A DNA stretch of 64,000 nucleotides from assembly GCA_024235215.1 (NCBI GenBank), contig JACKMU010000006.1, positions 186,001 through 250,000 of the forward strand. Direction: 5' to 3'. Shown here one piece after another: positions 1 to 7,612 of the stretch; the stretch's first letter is position 1; each line of letters starts with the position of its first letter. Made by a program: the position numbers and the translations under genes. This stretch comes from Chromatiaceae bacterium (lineage in GTDB: Bacteria; Pseudomonadota; Gammaproteobacteria; Chromatiales; Chromatiaceae). The notes under the pieces were generated by a model. It was not told the DNA's origin. It was given only the letters and a program-made list of their open reading frames with translations, and did not search any database.

Positions 1-459
1 GGAGTGCGTATTCTGGATACCCGTAAAACCCTGCCCGGCCTGCGGCTGCAGCAGAAATATGCGGTTACCTGCGGTGGCTGCCACAATCACCGGATTGGAC
101 TTTACGACGCGATTCTGATCAAAGAAAACCACATCCAGGCGGCTGGATCGATCGCGGCAGCATTGCGTGCTGCCCAGGCGGTTGGTGGCGGAGTGGAGAT
201 CGAAATCGAGGTGGAGAGTCTGGCCGATCTGGAGCAGGCACTGACTGCCGGGGCGCGTCGGGTGCTGCTGGATAACTTTTCTCTGGATCAGTTACGTGAA
301 GCAGTGGTGGTGAACGCCGGGCGGGCGCGTCTGGAAGCTTCGGGTGGTGTCACCCTGAAGAGCATTCGCCGCATTGCGGAGACAGGCGTGGATGATATTT
401 CGGTAGGCGCCCTGACCAAGGACATCCAGGCTGTTGATCTGTCGATGCGTTTTGTCTGA
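1..459 (+). CDS. nadC: Quinolinate phosphoribosyltransferase, 3' part
   Basis: The C-terminal part of nicotinate-nucleotide diphosphorylase (carboxylating), which makes nicotinate mononucleotide from quinolinate and PRPP in NAD biosynthesis. The frame is open from the first base, so the N-terminus lies outside the window; the GTG near the left edge is an internal codon. Visible family motifs are RILDTRKTLPGLR near the start, the substrate-binding stretch with HNHRIGLYDAILIKENHI, and the barrel end segments VLLDNF, LEASGGV and DDISVGALTKD. About 152 residues are present of a family length near 280. The protein is cytosolic. Identification is secure; promoter and start cannot be judged. Confidence 0.95.
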   Translation, partial: GVRILDTRKTLPGLRLQQKYAVTCGGCHNHRIGLYDAILIKENHIQAAGSIAAALRAAQAVGGGVEIEIEVESLADLEQALTAGARRVLLDNFSLDQLREAVVVNAGRARLEASGGVTLKSIRRIAETGVDDISVGALTKDIQAVDLSMRFV

Positions 460-469
460 ACACACCGGT

Positions 470-706
470 TCAGACTTTGATATCGAGCAGCGATCCGATC
501 ATCCGGTCTGCCGCGCTGAGAGTTTTGATCGAGGCAGTTGTCGGTGGGAGATGTTGCTGCAATTCCACCAGTGCGCGGGCTTCATCCCGGGTGGGTAACT
601 TGTTATCGGGTCTCAGACTGGCGATCTCACCAGCGCTTCTCTGCAAACCCTGCAGACCGCGTGCAATACCCTGTAACGCAGTGCTCTTGACAGAAGTAAT
701 TGCCAT
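470..706 (-). CDS. Small conserved-type protein of unknown function
   Basis: A 78-residue protein convergent with nadC. It begins MAITSVKSTALQGIARGLQG and continues LQRSAGEIAS, an amphipathic helix that resembles the N-terminal helices of flagellar rod/hook-type proteins; the rest (ELQQHLPPTTASIKTLSAADRMIG) is not diagnostic. There is no signal peptide or membrane segment. The reading frame stays open across the gap between nadC and the divergent FKBP gene and its composition matches neighbouring genes, so it is probably real. Function unknown; the flagellar resemblance is only suggestive. Confidence 0.55.
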   Translation of the reverse strand: MAITSVKSTALQGIARGLQGLQRSAGEIASLRPDNKLPTRDEARALVELQQHLPPTTASIKTLSAADRMIGSLLDIKV

Positions 707-871
707 ACGTCAGTGCTCACGTCGACTTTATTGTTGATCAATAGCTTAGGCCGGTGAACAGAAGAATCCAAGTGGACAATGTCAAAAATGTGACTAATTG
801 CAGATTCTTGACGGATTCGGTGTCTTGTGGAACTGTTTCCGGGTCTATTTTCATTAGAGATAGGAGCTATC

Positions 872-1546
872 ATGCCACTCTTCCATCGCAACACGCTTAT
901 TCCACTGCTGCTGAGTGCTTCTGCTTTTACACAGGCGGCCGAGCTCGAATCCGTGGAGCAGCGATTCAGTTATGTTCTCGGATACCAATTCGCCCAGCAG
1001 ATCAGATCTGAGGGTATTCAGGTCGATGTGGCCGCGTTTACTGCTGCCATCGAAGATGTGCTCAAGAGTCAGCCGCTCCAGTTGAGTATGGATGAGATGC
1101 GTGCTGCATTGCAGTCCGGGCGCCAGGCGGTGATCGAAAAAAAGCAGGCCGAGGCGCAGGCGGCATTAGAGGCTGGGAAGGCCTTCCTGGAGCAGAACAA
1201 GAACACAGCGGGGGTTGTGGTACTTCCTTCCGGCTTGCAGTACATCGAACTCAAGGCTGGAGAGGGGGATTCTCCCGGTACGGATGCGGAGGTAACCGTC
1301 CACTATCGCGGCACCTTGATCGATGGCCGGGAGTTCGACAGCTCCTATACGCGAGGAGAGGCCGTCAGCTTCGCACTGAACGGTGTGATTCCCGGGTTTC
1401 GTGAGTCGTTGATGTTGATGAAACCGGGTGCCAAGTGGAAGGTTTTCGTACCCCCCGAGTTGGGTTATGGTGACAAAGGTGCCGGTAGCAGTATAGGGCC
1501 CAACCAGACCTTGATCTTCGAAATCGAACTCCTTTCGGTAAAGTAG
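872..1546 (+). CDS. Exported FKBP-type peptidyl-prolyl isomerase
   Basis: A 224-residue FkpA/Mip-type peptidyl-prolyl cis-trans isomerase that should act as a folding helper in the periplasm. The ATG at 872 follows TAGGAG at 861-866 and begins a signal peptide ending near FTQAAELES; an upstream in-frame start at 827 would bury the signal peptide and is unlikely. Residues about 25-115 form the helical FKBP N-terminal dimerisation region (QRFSYVLGYQFAQQI, then a Gln/Ala-rich helix). Residues about 120-224 form the FKBP domain, with VTVHYRGTLIDGREFDSSY, VIPGFRESL and PPELGYGDKGAG. It appears monocistronic, divergent from the small gene to its left. Confidence 0.93.
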   Translation: MPLFHRNTLIPLLLSASAFTQAAELESVEQRFSYVLGYQFAQQIRSEGIQVDVAAFTAAIEDVLKSQPLQLSMDEMRAALQSGRQAVIEKKQAEAQAALEAGKAFLEQNKNTAGVVVLPSGLQYIELKAGEGDSPGTDAEVTVHYRGTLIDGREFDSSYTRGEAVSFALNGVIPGFRESLMLMKPGAKWKVFVPPELGYGDKGAGSSIGPNQTLIFEIELLSVK

Positions 1547-1588
1547 CGCAAATCACCAATCAGTGAGCGGAAGATCCTACTGACTTTG

Positions 1589-1624
1589 CCAGCCTCTCTC
1601 CGCCACCTGGGGGAAGAGGTTGGC
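1589..1624. terminator. Possible shared hairpin between convergent genes
   Basis: An inverted repeat, CCAGCCTCT paired with AGAGGTTGG (one G-T pair), with a short inner CTCC/GGGG stem, lies between the convergent ends of the FKBP gene and the SH3-domain gene. There is no clear T tract on either side, so intrinsic termination is uncertain. Confidence 0.3.
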
Positions 1625-1722
1625 CCAGTGCCGCCAAGCAGAGGATCTGTCGCGGATTTGAACAGTCGCGAGATGTCAATGCCAACGCACTTGTTCTACG
1701 GCGCCGTCGATATGAATCGCCA

Positions 1723-2391
1723 TTACAGCGAACCCCAGCTGTTCTTACGACGCTGAAATCTCAGATGCGGCAGGATCAATCCGATGATAATGCCCAGGAT
1801 GATGATAGCGGCGCCGATCATGAACCACTTCTGATTACTGTTGTTCTTTAGTTCCCGGTTCTCCTGTTTCAGTCCCTCCACCAGGTGTGTCAACTGGGCC
1901 ACCTGTTTTTGCAGATCATTGCGCTCATTGGAGATTCGAATCGCATTGGATGAAGTACGGCGGATGGTCTCCAGGTCCTGGTCCACCCGCTCCTTCTCCT
2001 GGCCGAGTTTCTGGTGGCTGCTCTGCAAGGCCGCCAATTCCCGCTGTGCGGCTTCCAGCTTGGCGGAGAGCTTTTCCGGCTCCTGCAGCAGCTCTTTGAG
2101 CCGATTTTCGGCCGCGCTCAGGCGATCACGGGCAACCGGTACTGTCAGCAATTGCCGTGTCAGTACATAACCGGAACTGCCATCCTGCGTTCTTACCTGG
2201 GAATATCCGCTAGCAGGATTCGAGCTGATCAGCTCCAGTTTTTCGCCACTCGGCAACATACGCAGAATTTTGTGCGAGGTGCTCTCTCCGGTCCGCATCG
2301 TGATCTGGAACTGATCAGTTACATAGCGGTTCTCAGCCTGAAGTTGACCGAAACCAAAAAGCAGTACCAGACTCAGGACGATTCGATTCAC
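1723..2391 (-). CDS. SH3-domain coiled-coil membrane protein (YgiM/TIGR04211 type)
   Basis: A 222-residue protein of the YgiM-like family. Start chosen at the GTG at 2391 (VNRIVLSLVLLFGFGQLQAE), which has AGGGG about six bases upstream and gives a proper signal peptide; the frame extends upstream to 2475 but without one. After the signal come a bacterial SH3 domain (about residues 22-85: RYVTDQFQITMRTGES, GYSQVRTQDGSSGYV), a long coiled coil (about 95-185, rich in Leu/Gln/Glu/Lys), and a C-terminal membrane helix (FMIGAAIIILGIIIGLI) followed by basic residues. The domain order matches the family. It is predicted to sit in the inner membrane with the SH3 domain in the periplasm. Function is not well defined. 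Confidence 0.85.
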   Translation of the reverse strand: MNRIVLSLVLLFGFGQLQAENRYVTDQFQITMRTGESTSHKILRMLPSGEKLELISSNPASGYSQVRTQDGSSGYVLTRQLLTVPVARDRLSAAENRLKELLQEPEKLSAKLEAAQRELAALQSSHQKLGQEKERVDQDLETIRRTSSNAIRISNERNDLQKQVAQLTHLVEGLKQENRELKNNSNQKWFMIGAAIIILGIIIGLILPHLRFQRRKNSWGSL

Positions 2392-2515
2392 TGCGACCCC
2401 TAAATAGTTATCCGTACGATTCAATCCAGGAATTTTTCCAGATGGCGCCCTATATGTCCAAGCGAAGTTGAACAAAAAGCCGATTTTTCCATGTCAGCAG
2501 CTTGAGAGTGCCGGG

Positions 2516-2726
2516 TTATTCACATTTTTTGGTGTGGTCCAGCCTGTTTTACCCGCTATTGTCAAGTCGTTTTCTATAAAGTCAGAAAATATTCAACTTA
2601 TTGAAAATAAAAGAATTACTTTGCTGTATAATTTTTTGACGATTTAGCGAAAATCTTTCTGTCGTGCGGGATTAGGGGTTATTTTCGCCTGCTATCCACA
2701 AAGTTATCCACAGAAGCTGTGTATAA
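2516..2726. other. Cluster of DnaA-box-like nonamers beside an AT-rich tract
   Basis: The gap 2392-2887 holds four matches to the DnaA box TTATNCACA: TTATTCACA at 2516-2524, CTATCCACA at 2692-2700 (one mismatch), TTATCCACA at 2704-2712, and TGTGTATAA at 2718-2726, which is TTATACACA on the minus strand. Between the first and the other three lies a strongly AT-rich stretch (about 2570-2655). No GATC site or 13-mer array was seen, and dnaA, dnaN or mnmG are not adjacent. This could be a DnaA-controlled promoter for typA, a DnaA-titrating site or, less likely, part of an origin. Confidence 0.5.
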
Positions 2727-2828
2727 CGCACATTTGATTTCCCCGACAATGCGATAGTGGAAAACCTTCTCCCACTCCCTGACAAAATTCGTTTAACCAG
2801 CTGATTACAAATGCTTGTATAGATTTCG

Positions 2829-2856
2829 TTCTGATTGAATCAGAATCCGTTATAAT
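2829..2856 (+). promoter_or_regulatory. typA promoter -10 with an overlapping palindrome
   Basis: A perfect consensus -10 box TATAAT lies at 2851-2856, 32 bases before the typA ATG. No good -35 box sits at the usual distance. Instead, a perfect 17-base palindrome (TTCTGATT, central G, AATCAGAA) covers 2829-2845, exactly where a regulator would block or replace -35 contacts. The regulator is unknown. Confidence 0.55.
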
Positions 2857-2887
2857 CCTCGCCCTTTTAACACGGGCCGTTGCTCTC

Positions 2888-4708
2888 ATGATCAGTAAAC
2901 TTCGCAATATCGCCATCATCGCCCATGTGGACCACGGCAAGACCACGCTGGTCGACCAGTTACTGCAGCAGTCTGGCACTTTGGGGGAGCGGTTCGGTCC
3001 GGTGGAACGAGTGATGGACTCGAACGATCTTGAGCGGGAGCGGGGTATCACCATCCTCTCCAAGAACACGGCGATCCGCTGGGAGGATTATCGTATCAAC
3101 ATCGTCGATACGCCAGGCCATGCGGATTTTGGTGGCGAGGTGGAGCGTGTGCTCTCTATGGTCGATTCGGTGTTGCTGCTGGTTGATGCAGTAGAGGGGC
3201 CCATGCCACAAACCCGGTTCGTAACCCAGAAGGCGTTCAAGCACGGGCTGAAACCGATCGTGGTGGTGAACAAGATCGATCGGGAGGGGGCACGCCCGGG
3301 TTGGGTGATCGATCAGACCTTTGACCTGTTCGACCGGCTCGGCGCCAGCGACGAGCAGCTCGACTTTCCGATAATCTATGCTTCAGCGATCAATGGCTAC
3401 GCCGGACTCACAGAGGATGTCAGGGCCGGTGATATGACACCGCTTTTCCGCGCCATCGTTGAGAACTGCCCGGTACCCGCTGTCAATCCGGAGGGTCCGT
3501 TCCAGATGCAGGTCTCCACGCTGGCCTACAATAGCTACGTTGGTGCTATCGCCATTGGTCGGATAACACGGGGCCGGGTGCGCCGTAACATGCCGATTAT
3601 CGTGACCAAGCTGGATGGTGGCCAGCAGCGTGCGAAGATCGGATTGGTCTACGGCTTCCTTGGGCTGGAGCGGGTAGAGGTGGAGGAGGCTTCCGCCGGT
3701 GATATCGTAGCAATATCGGGTGTGGAGGCGCCTAATGTTTCGGATACCTTCTGTGATCCTGAACAGGTAGAGGCGCTGCCCAGTCTGGCCGTGGATGAGC
3801 CCACTGTCAGCATGACTTTTCAGGTCAACAACTCTCCGTTTGCCGGTCGCGAAGGAAAATTTGTCACTTCGCGGCAGTTGAAGGAGCGTCTTGAGAGAGA
3901 ACTGCTCTACAACGTTGCGCTACGGGTGGAGGAGGGAAATGATCCGGAGAAGTTTCGGGTATCGGGTCGGGGTGAACTGCACCTCTCTATTCTGCTCGAG
4001 AATATGCGGCGGGAAGGTTATGAGCTCGCGGTCTCCCGGCCGGAGGTGATCTTCCGTGAAGTTGATGGTGAAATTTGCGAGCCCTACGAGCAGTTGACTG
4101 TCGACATCGAGGAGCGGCACCAGGGAAGTATCATGGAAGCGCTCGGTGCACGTCGAGGCGATCTCCGCAACATGGCAAGCGACGGAAGGGGGCGGGTTCG
4201 TCTGGATTACGAGATTCCGTCCCGGGGGCTCATCGGCTTTCAGACTGAGTTTCTGACGCTCACCTCGGGTACCGGACTCATCTATCACGTCTTCGATCGC
4301 TACGACCGAGCACATCGAGGTGGTATTGCACCGCGAAAGAACGGTGTTCTTATCTCCAACGGAGGCGGCAAGGCGCTCGGCTATGCACTGTTCAACCTGC
4401 AGGAGCGTGGGCGGTTGATGGTCAAACCCGGCGATGAAGTGTATGAAGGGCAAGTGGTCGGCATCCATGCGCGCAGCAATGACTTGACGGTCAATCCCCT
4501 CAAAGCCAAGCAGCTCACCAACATTCGAGCGGCGGGCAGCGATGAGAATATTCTGCTTACCCCAGCGGTGGTATTTTCTCTGGAACAGGCACTGGAGTTT
4601 ATCGAAACCGATGAACTGGTCGAGATTACCCCGTCGAAGATCCGCGTCCGTAAGCGTCAGCTGAAAGAGTCGGACAGAAAAAGGGCGTCACGGACAGTGG
4701 AGGAGTGA
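2888..4708 (+). CDS. typA: Ribosome-associated GTPase TypA/BipA
   Basis: A full-length 606-residue translational GTPase that binds the 70S ribosome and helps 50S assembly and stress adaptation. The G domain carries all expected motifs: P-loop AHVDHGKTTL near residue 13, the switch region ERERGITILSKNTA, DTPGHADFGGEV, and NKIDREGA for guanine specificity. EF-G-like domains III and V follow (RVEEGNDPEKFRVSGRGELH; SRGLIGFQTEFLT), then the TypA-specific C-terminal domain (HRGGIAPRKNGVLISNGGGKA; VVGIHARSNDL). The tail is basic (KIRVRKRQLKESDRKRASR). No good ribosome-binding site precedes the ATG. It stands alone, behind an unusually AT-rich leader. Confidence 0.97.
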   Translation: MISKLRNIAIIAHVDHGKTTLVDQLLQQSGTLGERFGPVERVMDSNDLERERGITILSKNTAIRWEDYRINIVDTPGHADFGGEVERVLSMVDSVLLLVDAVEGPMPQTRFVTQKAFKHGLKPIVVVNKIDREGARPGWVIDQTFDLFDRLGASDEQLDFPIIYASAINGYAGLTEDVRAGDMTPLFRAIVENCPVPAVNPEGPFQMQVSTLAYNSYVGAIAIGRITRGRVRRNMPIIVTKLDGGQQRAKIGLVYGFLGLERVEVEEASAGDIVAISGVEAPNVSDTFCDPEQVEALPSLAVDEPTVSMTFQVNNSPFAGREGKFVTSRQLKERLERELLYNVALRVEEGNDPEKFRVSGRGELHLSILLENMRREGYELAVSRPEVIFREVDGEICEPYEQLTVDIEERHQGSIMEALGARRGDLRNMASDGRGRVRLDYEIPSRGLIGFQTEFLTLTSGTGLIYHVFDRYDRAHRGGIAPRKNGVLISNGGGKALGYALFNLQERGRLMVKPGDEVYEGQVVGIHARSNDLTVNPLKAKQLTNIRAAGSDENILLTPAVVFSLEQALEFIETDELVEITPSKIRVRKRQLKESDRKRASRTVEE

Positions 4709-4740
4709 GCAGGGTAAACTGCCTGGGCTGAGTTATAGAA

Positions 4741-4870
4741 AAAGAAAAACCTCGGCAGCATTCCTTGCTACCGAGGATATGTCGCCGGGCTTGGTTGGCA
4801 AAGGGACCCGTCCGTGGAAACATCCGTGCGAGGCTTGATCTGTCCGTGAGCTTCCTTGGTTTGGCGACGG
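4741..4870 (-). ncRNA. Candidate CsrA-binding small RNA (RsmY/RsmZ/CsrB type)
   Basis: On the minus strand a -10-like TAGAAT (4881-4876) is followed by about 120 bases with no ORF, ending in a textbook intrinsic terminator. The RNA would carry five GGA motifs, at 4855-4853, 4845-4843, 4825-4823, 4813-4811 and 4764-4762. Three are in CACGGA context and the last is in the 5-base terminator loop, as is common in CsrA-titrating RNAs. GTCGCC near the 5' end can pair with GGCGAC before the terminator, closing the molecule. A GacA-like box lies about 65 bases upstream of the inferred start. RsmY and RsmZ have this size and layout. The class is inferred from motif pattern; secondary structure was not computed. 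Confidence 0.55.
4750..4776 (-). terminator. Intrinsic terminator of the small RNA
   Basis: Read on the minus strand, an 11-bp stem (CCTCGGTAGCA with TGCTGCCGAGG, one T-G pair) encloses the loop AGGAA and is followed by TTTTTCTTT. The plus strand lacks a T tract after the stem, so this terminator serves minus-strand transcription and not typA. Confidence 0.85.
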
Positions 4871-4924
4871 TTTTAATTCTACACGGTTAGCGTGGGCTAC
4901 GTATCGGCTGGTGTCCCGCTTTTT

Positions 4925-4942
4925 TGTAAGTAAAATCTGAAA
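4925..4942 (-). promoter_or_regulatory. GacA/UvrY-like upstream activating box
   Basis: On the minus strand, TTTCAG, six bases, CTTACA. The second half matches the GacA box TGTAAG-N6-CTTACA fully and the first half at 4 of 6 positions. Its centre lies about 65 bases upstream of the inferred start of the small RNA, the distance usual for rsm promoters. Confidence 0.45.
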
Positions 4943-5014
4943 AGGATACTGGGAAAACCCTAGTGTCAGCGCTTTTTTATTTTTCGGAACACTTCTGTAG
5001 AGGGTAAGGATACT

Positions 5015-5452
5015 ATGATTGCTCTACTACAACGGGTGTCACAAGCCCGTATTGATATTGATGGCGAGACCGTGGGGTGTATCCAACGGGGGTTACTGGT
5101 ACTGGTCGGGATTGAACGCGGTGACGACCGGAGCAATGCAGACCGGTTGCTGAGTCGGCTGCTCGGATATCGGGTTTTTCCTGATAGCGAGGGCAGGATG
5201 AATCTCAGCCTGACACAGATCGCCGGAGGATTGCTACTGGTGCCGCAGTTCACATTGGTTGCCGATACCCGGAAAGGTACCCGCCCCAGCTTTTCATGCG
5301 CGGCCTCCCCGGCGCAGGGCAGGCAACTGTTCGAATATCTGCTGGCGCAGGCCCACTTGGGGTATGCATCGGTAGCCGCTGGTGTTTTCGGCGCCGATAT
5401 GCAGGTGACGCTTACCAACGATGGGCCAGTCACTTTCACTCTGCACGCTTAA
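5015..5452 (+). CDS. dtd: D-aminoacyl-tRNA deacylase
   Basis: A 145-residue DTD, the normal family length, that hydrolyses D-amino acids mischarged on tRNA in the cytosol. Visible motifs are the N-terminal MIALLQRVSQA, the active-site strand VPQFTLVADTRKGTRPSF, and the C-terminal TNDGPVTF, which corresponds to the cross-subunit Gly-cisPro motif. The first motif residue is Pro where many members have Ser (SQFTL). The ATG follows AAGGA at the right distance. It starts a same-strand run leading into the histidine genes, 109 bases away. Confidence 0.95.
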   Translation: MIALLQRVSQARIDIDGETVGCIQRGLLVLVGIERGDDRSNADRLLSRLLGYRVFPDSEGRMNLSLTQIAGGLLLVPQFTLVADTRKGTRPSFSCAASPAQGRQLFEYLLAQAHLGYASVAAGVFGADMQVTLTNDGPVTFTLHA

Positions 5453-5561
5453 AGCCGTTTTTCCTCTCCCGAGCCTGCATTTGCCGGGTAGTTCGCTTAG
5501 AATAGCCGGGTTGCCGGTGCGGTCCGGCAGATGAGTACTTCTTTCACCTGGCGGAACCAAA

Positions 5562-6152
5562 ATGCAGCGCAAAGCGGAAGTCGAACGCAACACCCTGGAG
5601 ACGCGGATCCGGGTTGCCGTCGATCTCGATGGCAACGGTAAATCCGTGCTGGACACCGGGCTGCCGTTTCTCGAGCATATGCTCGATCAGGTAGCGCGCC
5701 ACGGTTTGATTGATATGGAGATCGTCGCTAAAGGCGATCTCCATATCGACAGCCATCACACCACCGAAGATATCGGTATCACCCTGGGTCAGGCGTTTGC
5801 CAGTGCTTTGGGGGACAAACGCGGTATTCGTCGCTACGGTCATGCCTATGTTCCTCTGGATGAGGCTTTGAGCCGGGTGGTCATAGATTTTTCCGGCCGC
5901 CCCGGTCTCGAATTCAACGTCGAGTTTCCGCGTGCACAGATCGGTGGATTCGATACTGAACTTTTTTATGAGTTTTTTCAGGGGTTCGTCAATCATGCCG
6001 GGGTCACGCTGCATCTGGATACATTGAAAGGGCGCAACGCACACCATATCGCTGAGACGCTGTTCAAAGCATTTGGCCGGGCACTGCGCATGGCACTGGA
6101 GCCGGATGCACGCATGGCCGGCATCCTCCCTTCGACCAAGGGCGCGCTCTAA
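5562..6152 (+). CDS. hisB: Imidazoleglycerol-phosphate dehydratase
   Basis: A monofunctional HisB (196 residues), without the N-terminal phosphatase domain found in enterobacteria. It dehydrates imidazoleglycerol phosphate in histidine synthesis. The manganese-binding histidine motifs are visible: FLEHMLDQVARHG, DSHHTTEDIGITLG, GHAYVPLDEALSR and FVNHAGVTLH/NAHHIAE. It is first of five same-strand his genes. Confidence 0.97.
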   Translation: MQRKAEVERNTLETRIRVAVDLDGNGKSVLDTGLPFLEHMLDQVARHGLIDMEIVAKGDLHIDSHHTTEDIGITLGQAFASALGDKRGIRRYGHAYVPLDEALSRVVIDFSGRPGLEFNVEFPRAQIGGFDTELFYEFFQGFVNHAGVTLHLDTLKGRNAHHIAETLFKAFGRALRMALEPDARMAGILPSTKGAL

Positions 6153-6176
6153 ACGCTGGTATCGGAATTCTGCAAC

Positions 6177-6818
6177 ATGGCGAAAACTATTGCGGTGATC
6201 GATTACGGAATGGGTAATCTGCGCTCCGTCTCCAAGGCGGTTGAACGGGTAGCGGGTGCCCATGGAAAAGTGCTGGTAACCGATGATCCTGAGCTGATTC
6301 AGCGCGCGGAGCGAGTGGTTTTTCCGGGCCAGGGGGCGGCACGTGACTGCATGGCGGCCATCTCTCAACATCGGCTCAATCAGGCCGTGCTGGAGGCGTC
6401 GCGCCACAAGCCTTTCCTTGGCATCTGCATGGGCTTGCAGGTGCTGATGGAATTCAGCGAAGAGAATGGCGGTACCGGACTGCTGGGATTGCTGGAGGGG
6501 GAGGTGCGTCGCTTTCCGGTGGGGATGGAGTATGCCGGGCAGCGACTGAAGATTCCACAGATGGGTTGGAACCAGGTGCATCAGACACGCGCTCATCCCT
6601 TATGGAACGGTATTTCGCAGGATACACGCTTCTATTTCGTGCACAGTTTCTACGTGGTTCCCAAGCAATCTGAACTGGTAGCTGGAACTACCGGGTACGG
6701 CATCGACTTTACCAGTGTAATCGCCCGGGATAACCTGTTCGCAACCCAGTTTCATCCGGAGAAGAGCGCAGCCGCGGGTCTCAGGCTGCTGGAGAATTTT
6801 ATCCGCTGGGATCCGTGA
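6177..6818 (+). CDS. hisH: Imidazole glycerol phosphate synthase, glutaminase subunit
   Basis: A 213-residue class I amidotransferase that supplies ammonia to HisF. The nucleophile Cys is in PFLGICMGLQVLMEFSEE, the oxyanion region is VVFPGQGAARDCM, and the catalytic His-Glu pair is in TQFHPEKS. It lies 24 bases after hisB and 46 bases before the hisA start. Confidence 0.97.
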   Translation: MAKTIAVIDYGMGNLRSVSKAVERVAGAHGKVLVTDDPELIQRAERVVFPGQGAARDCMAAISQHRLNQAVLEASRHKPFLGICMGLQVLMEFSEENGGTGLLGLLEGEVRRFPVGMEYAGQRLKIPQMGWNQVHQTRAHPLWNGISQDTRFYFVHSFYVVPKQSELVAGTTGYGIDFTSVIARDNLFATQFHPEKSAAAGLRLLENFIRWDP

Positions 6819-6864
6819 CTCATCGCCCAGCTCCCTAATCTGCCAATCATAGAGGTTGTTCATC

Positions 6865-7608
6865 GTGTTACTGATACCTGCCATCGACTTGAAAAACGGC
6901 CGCTGTGTGCGTCTGCGCCAGGGCCGTATGGATGATGAAACGATCTTTTCTGACGATCCGATCGAAGTTGCCGGGCGCTGGGTAGCTGCCGGGGCGCGCC
7001 GACTGCATCTGGTCGATCTCAACGGTGCGTTTGCCGGAAAACCGATCAATGGTGATGTGATCAGCCAGATCGCCGCTGCTTATCCAGAGCTGCCGATCCA
7101 GGTCGGTGGCGGGATACGTGATGAGGATACGCTGGCCGCCTATCTCGCCGTGGGGGTGAAATTCGCGATCATCGGTACACAGGCGGTCAAGGAACCTGAA
7201 TTCGTGCGTCAGGCTTGCAGGAATTTTCCCGGTCAGGTGATCGTCGGGCTCGACGCCGTTGACGGCATGGTGGCTATCGATGGCTGGGCTACCGTGACCG
7301 AGCATCCGGTGTCGGAGTTTGCCAAGCAGTTCGAGCAGCATGGCGTTTCCGCCATTATCTACACCGATATTGGTCGCGACGGCATGCTGACCGGTCCGAA
7401 TGTAGCGGCAACCGCGGCGCTGGCCACTTCTTTATCGGTGCCGGTGATAGCCTCTGGCGGTATCACCGATATCGAGGATATCAGCGCGCTCTGTGAGGTG
7501 GCGAAGTGCGGCATCGTCGGCGCGATCACCGGGCGGGCGATTTATGAGGGGACGCTCGATTTTGCGCAGGGCCAGGCATTGGCTGATCGACTCTGCGGGG
7601 TGAGCTGA
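6865..7608 (+). CDS. hisA: ProFAR isomerase
   Basis: 1-(5-phosphoribosyl)-5-[(5-phosphoribosylamino)methylideneamino]imidazole-4-carboxamide isomerase, 247 residues, a TIM barrel. The start is placed at the GTG at 6865, giving the usual N-terminus LLIPAIDLKNGRCVRL, with AGAGG nine bases upstream; a TTG at 6856 directly abuts that ribosome-binding site and is unlikely. The catalytic acidic residues lie in PAIDLKNG and in IIYTDIGRDGML; phosphate-binding loops are QVGGGIRD and VIASGGITDIEDI. Confidence 0.96.
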   Translation: MLLIPAIDLKNGRCVRLRQGRMDDETIFSDDPIEVAGRWVAAGARRLHLVDLNGAFAGKPINGDVISQIAAAYPELPIQVGGGIRDEDTLAAYLAVGVKFAIIGTQAVKEPEFVRQACRNFPGQVIVGLDAVDGMVAIDGWATVTEHPVSEFAKQFEQHGVSAIIYTDIGRDGMLTGPNVAATAALATSLSVPVIASGGITDIEDISALCEVAKCGIVGAITGRAIYEGTLDFAQGQALADRLCGVS

Positions 7609-7612
7609 CGCG

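Noticed and set aside
2392..2887. Chromosomal replication origin
   Set aside because: DnaA-box-like sequences and AT-rich DNA are present, but dnaA, dnaN and mnmG are not adjacent and no GATC or 13-mer array is seen; kept as a DnaA-box cluster only.
5544..6596. 350-codon open frame on the minus strand
   Set aside because: Antisense to hisB and hisH, which are certain; no domain or signal.
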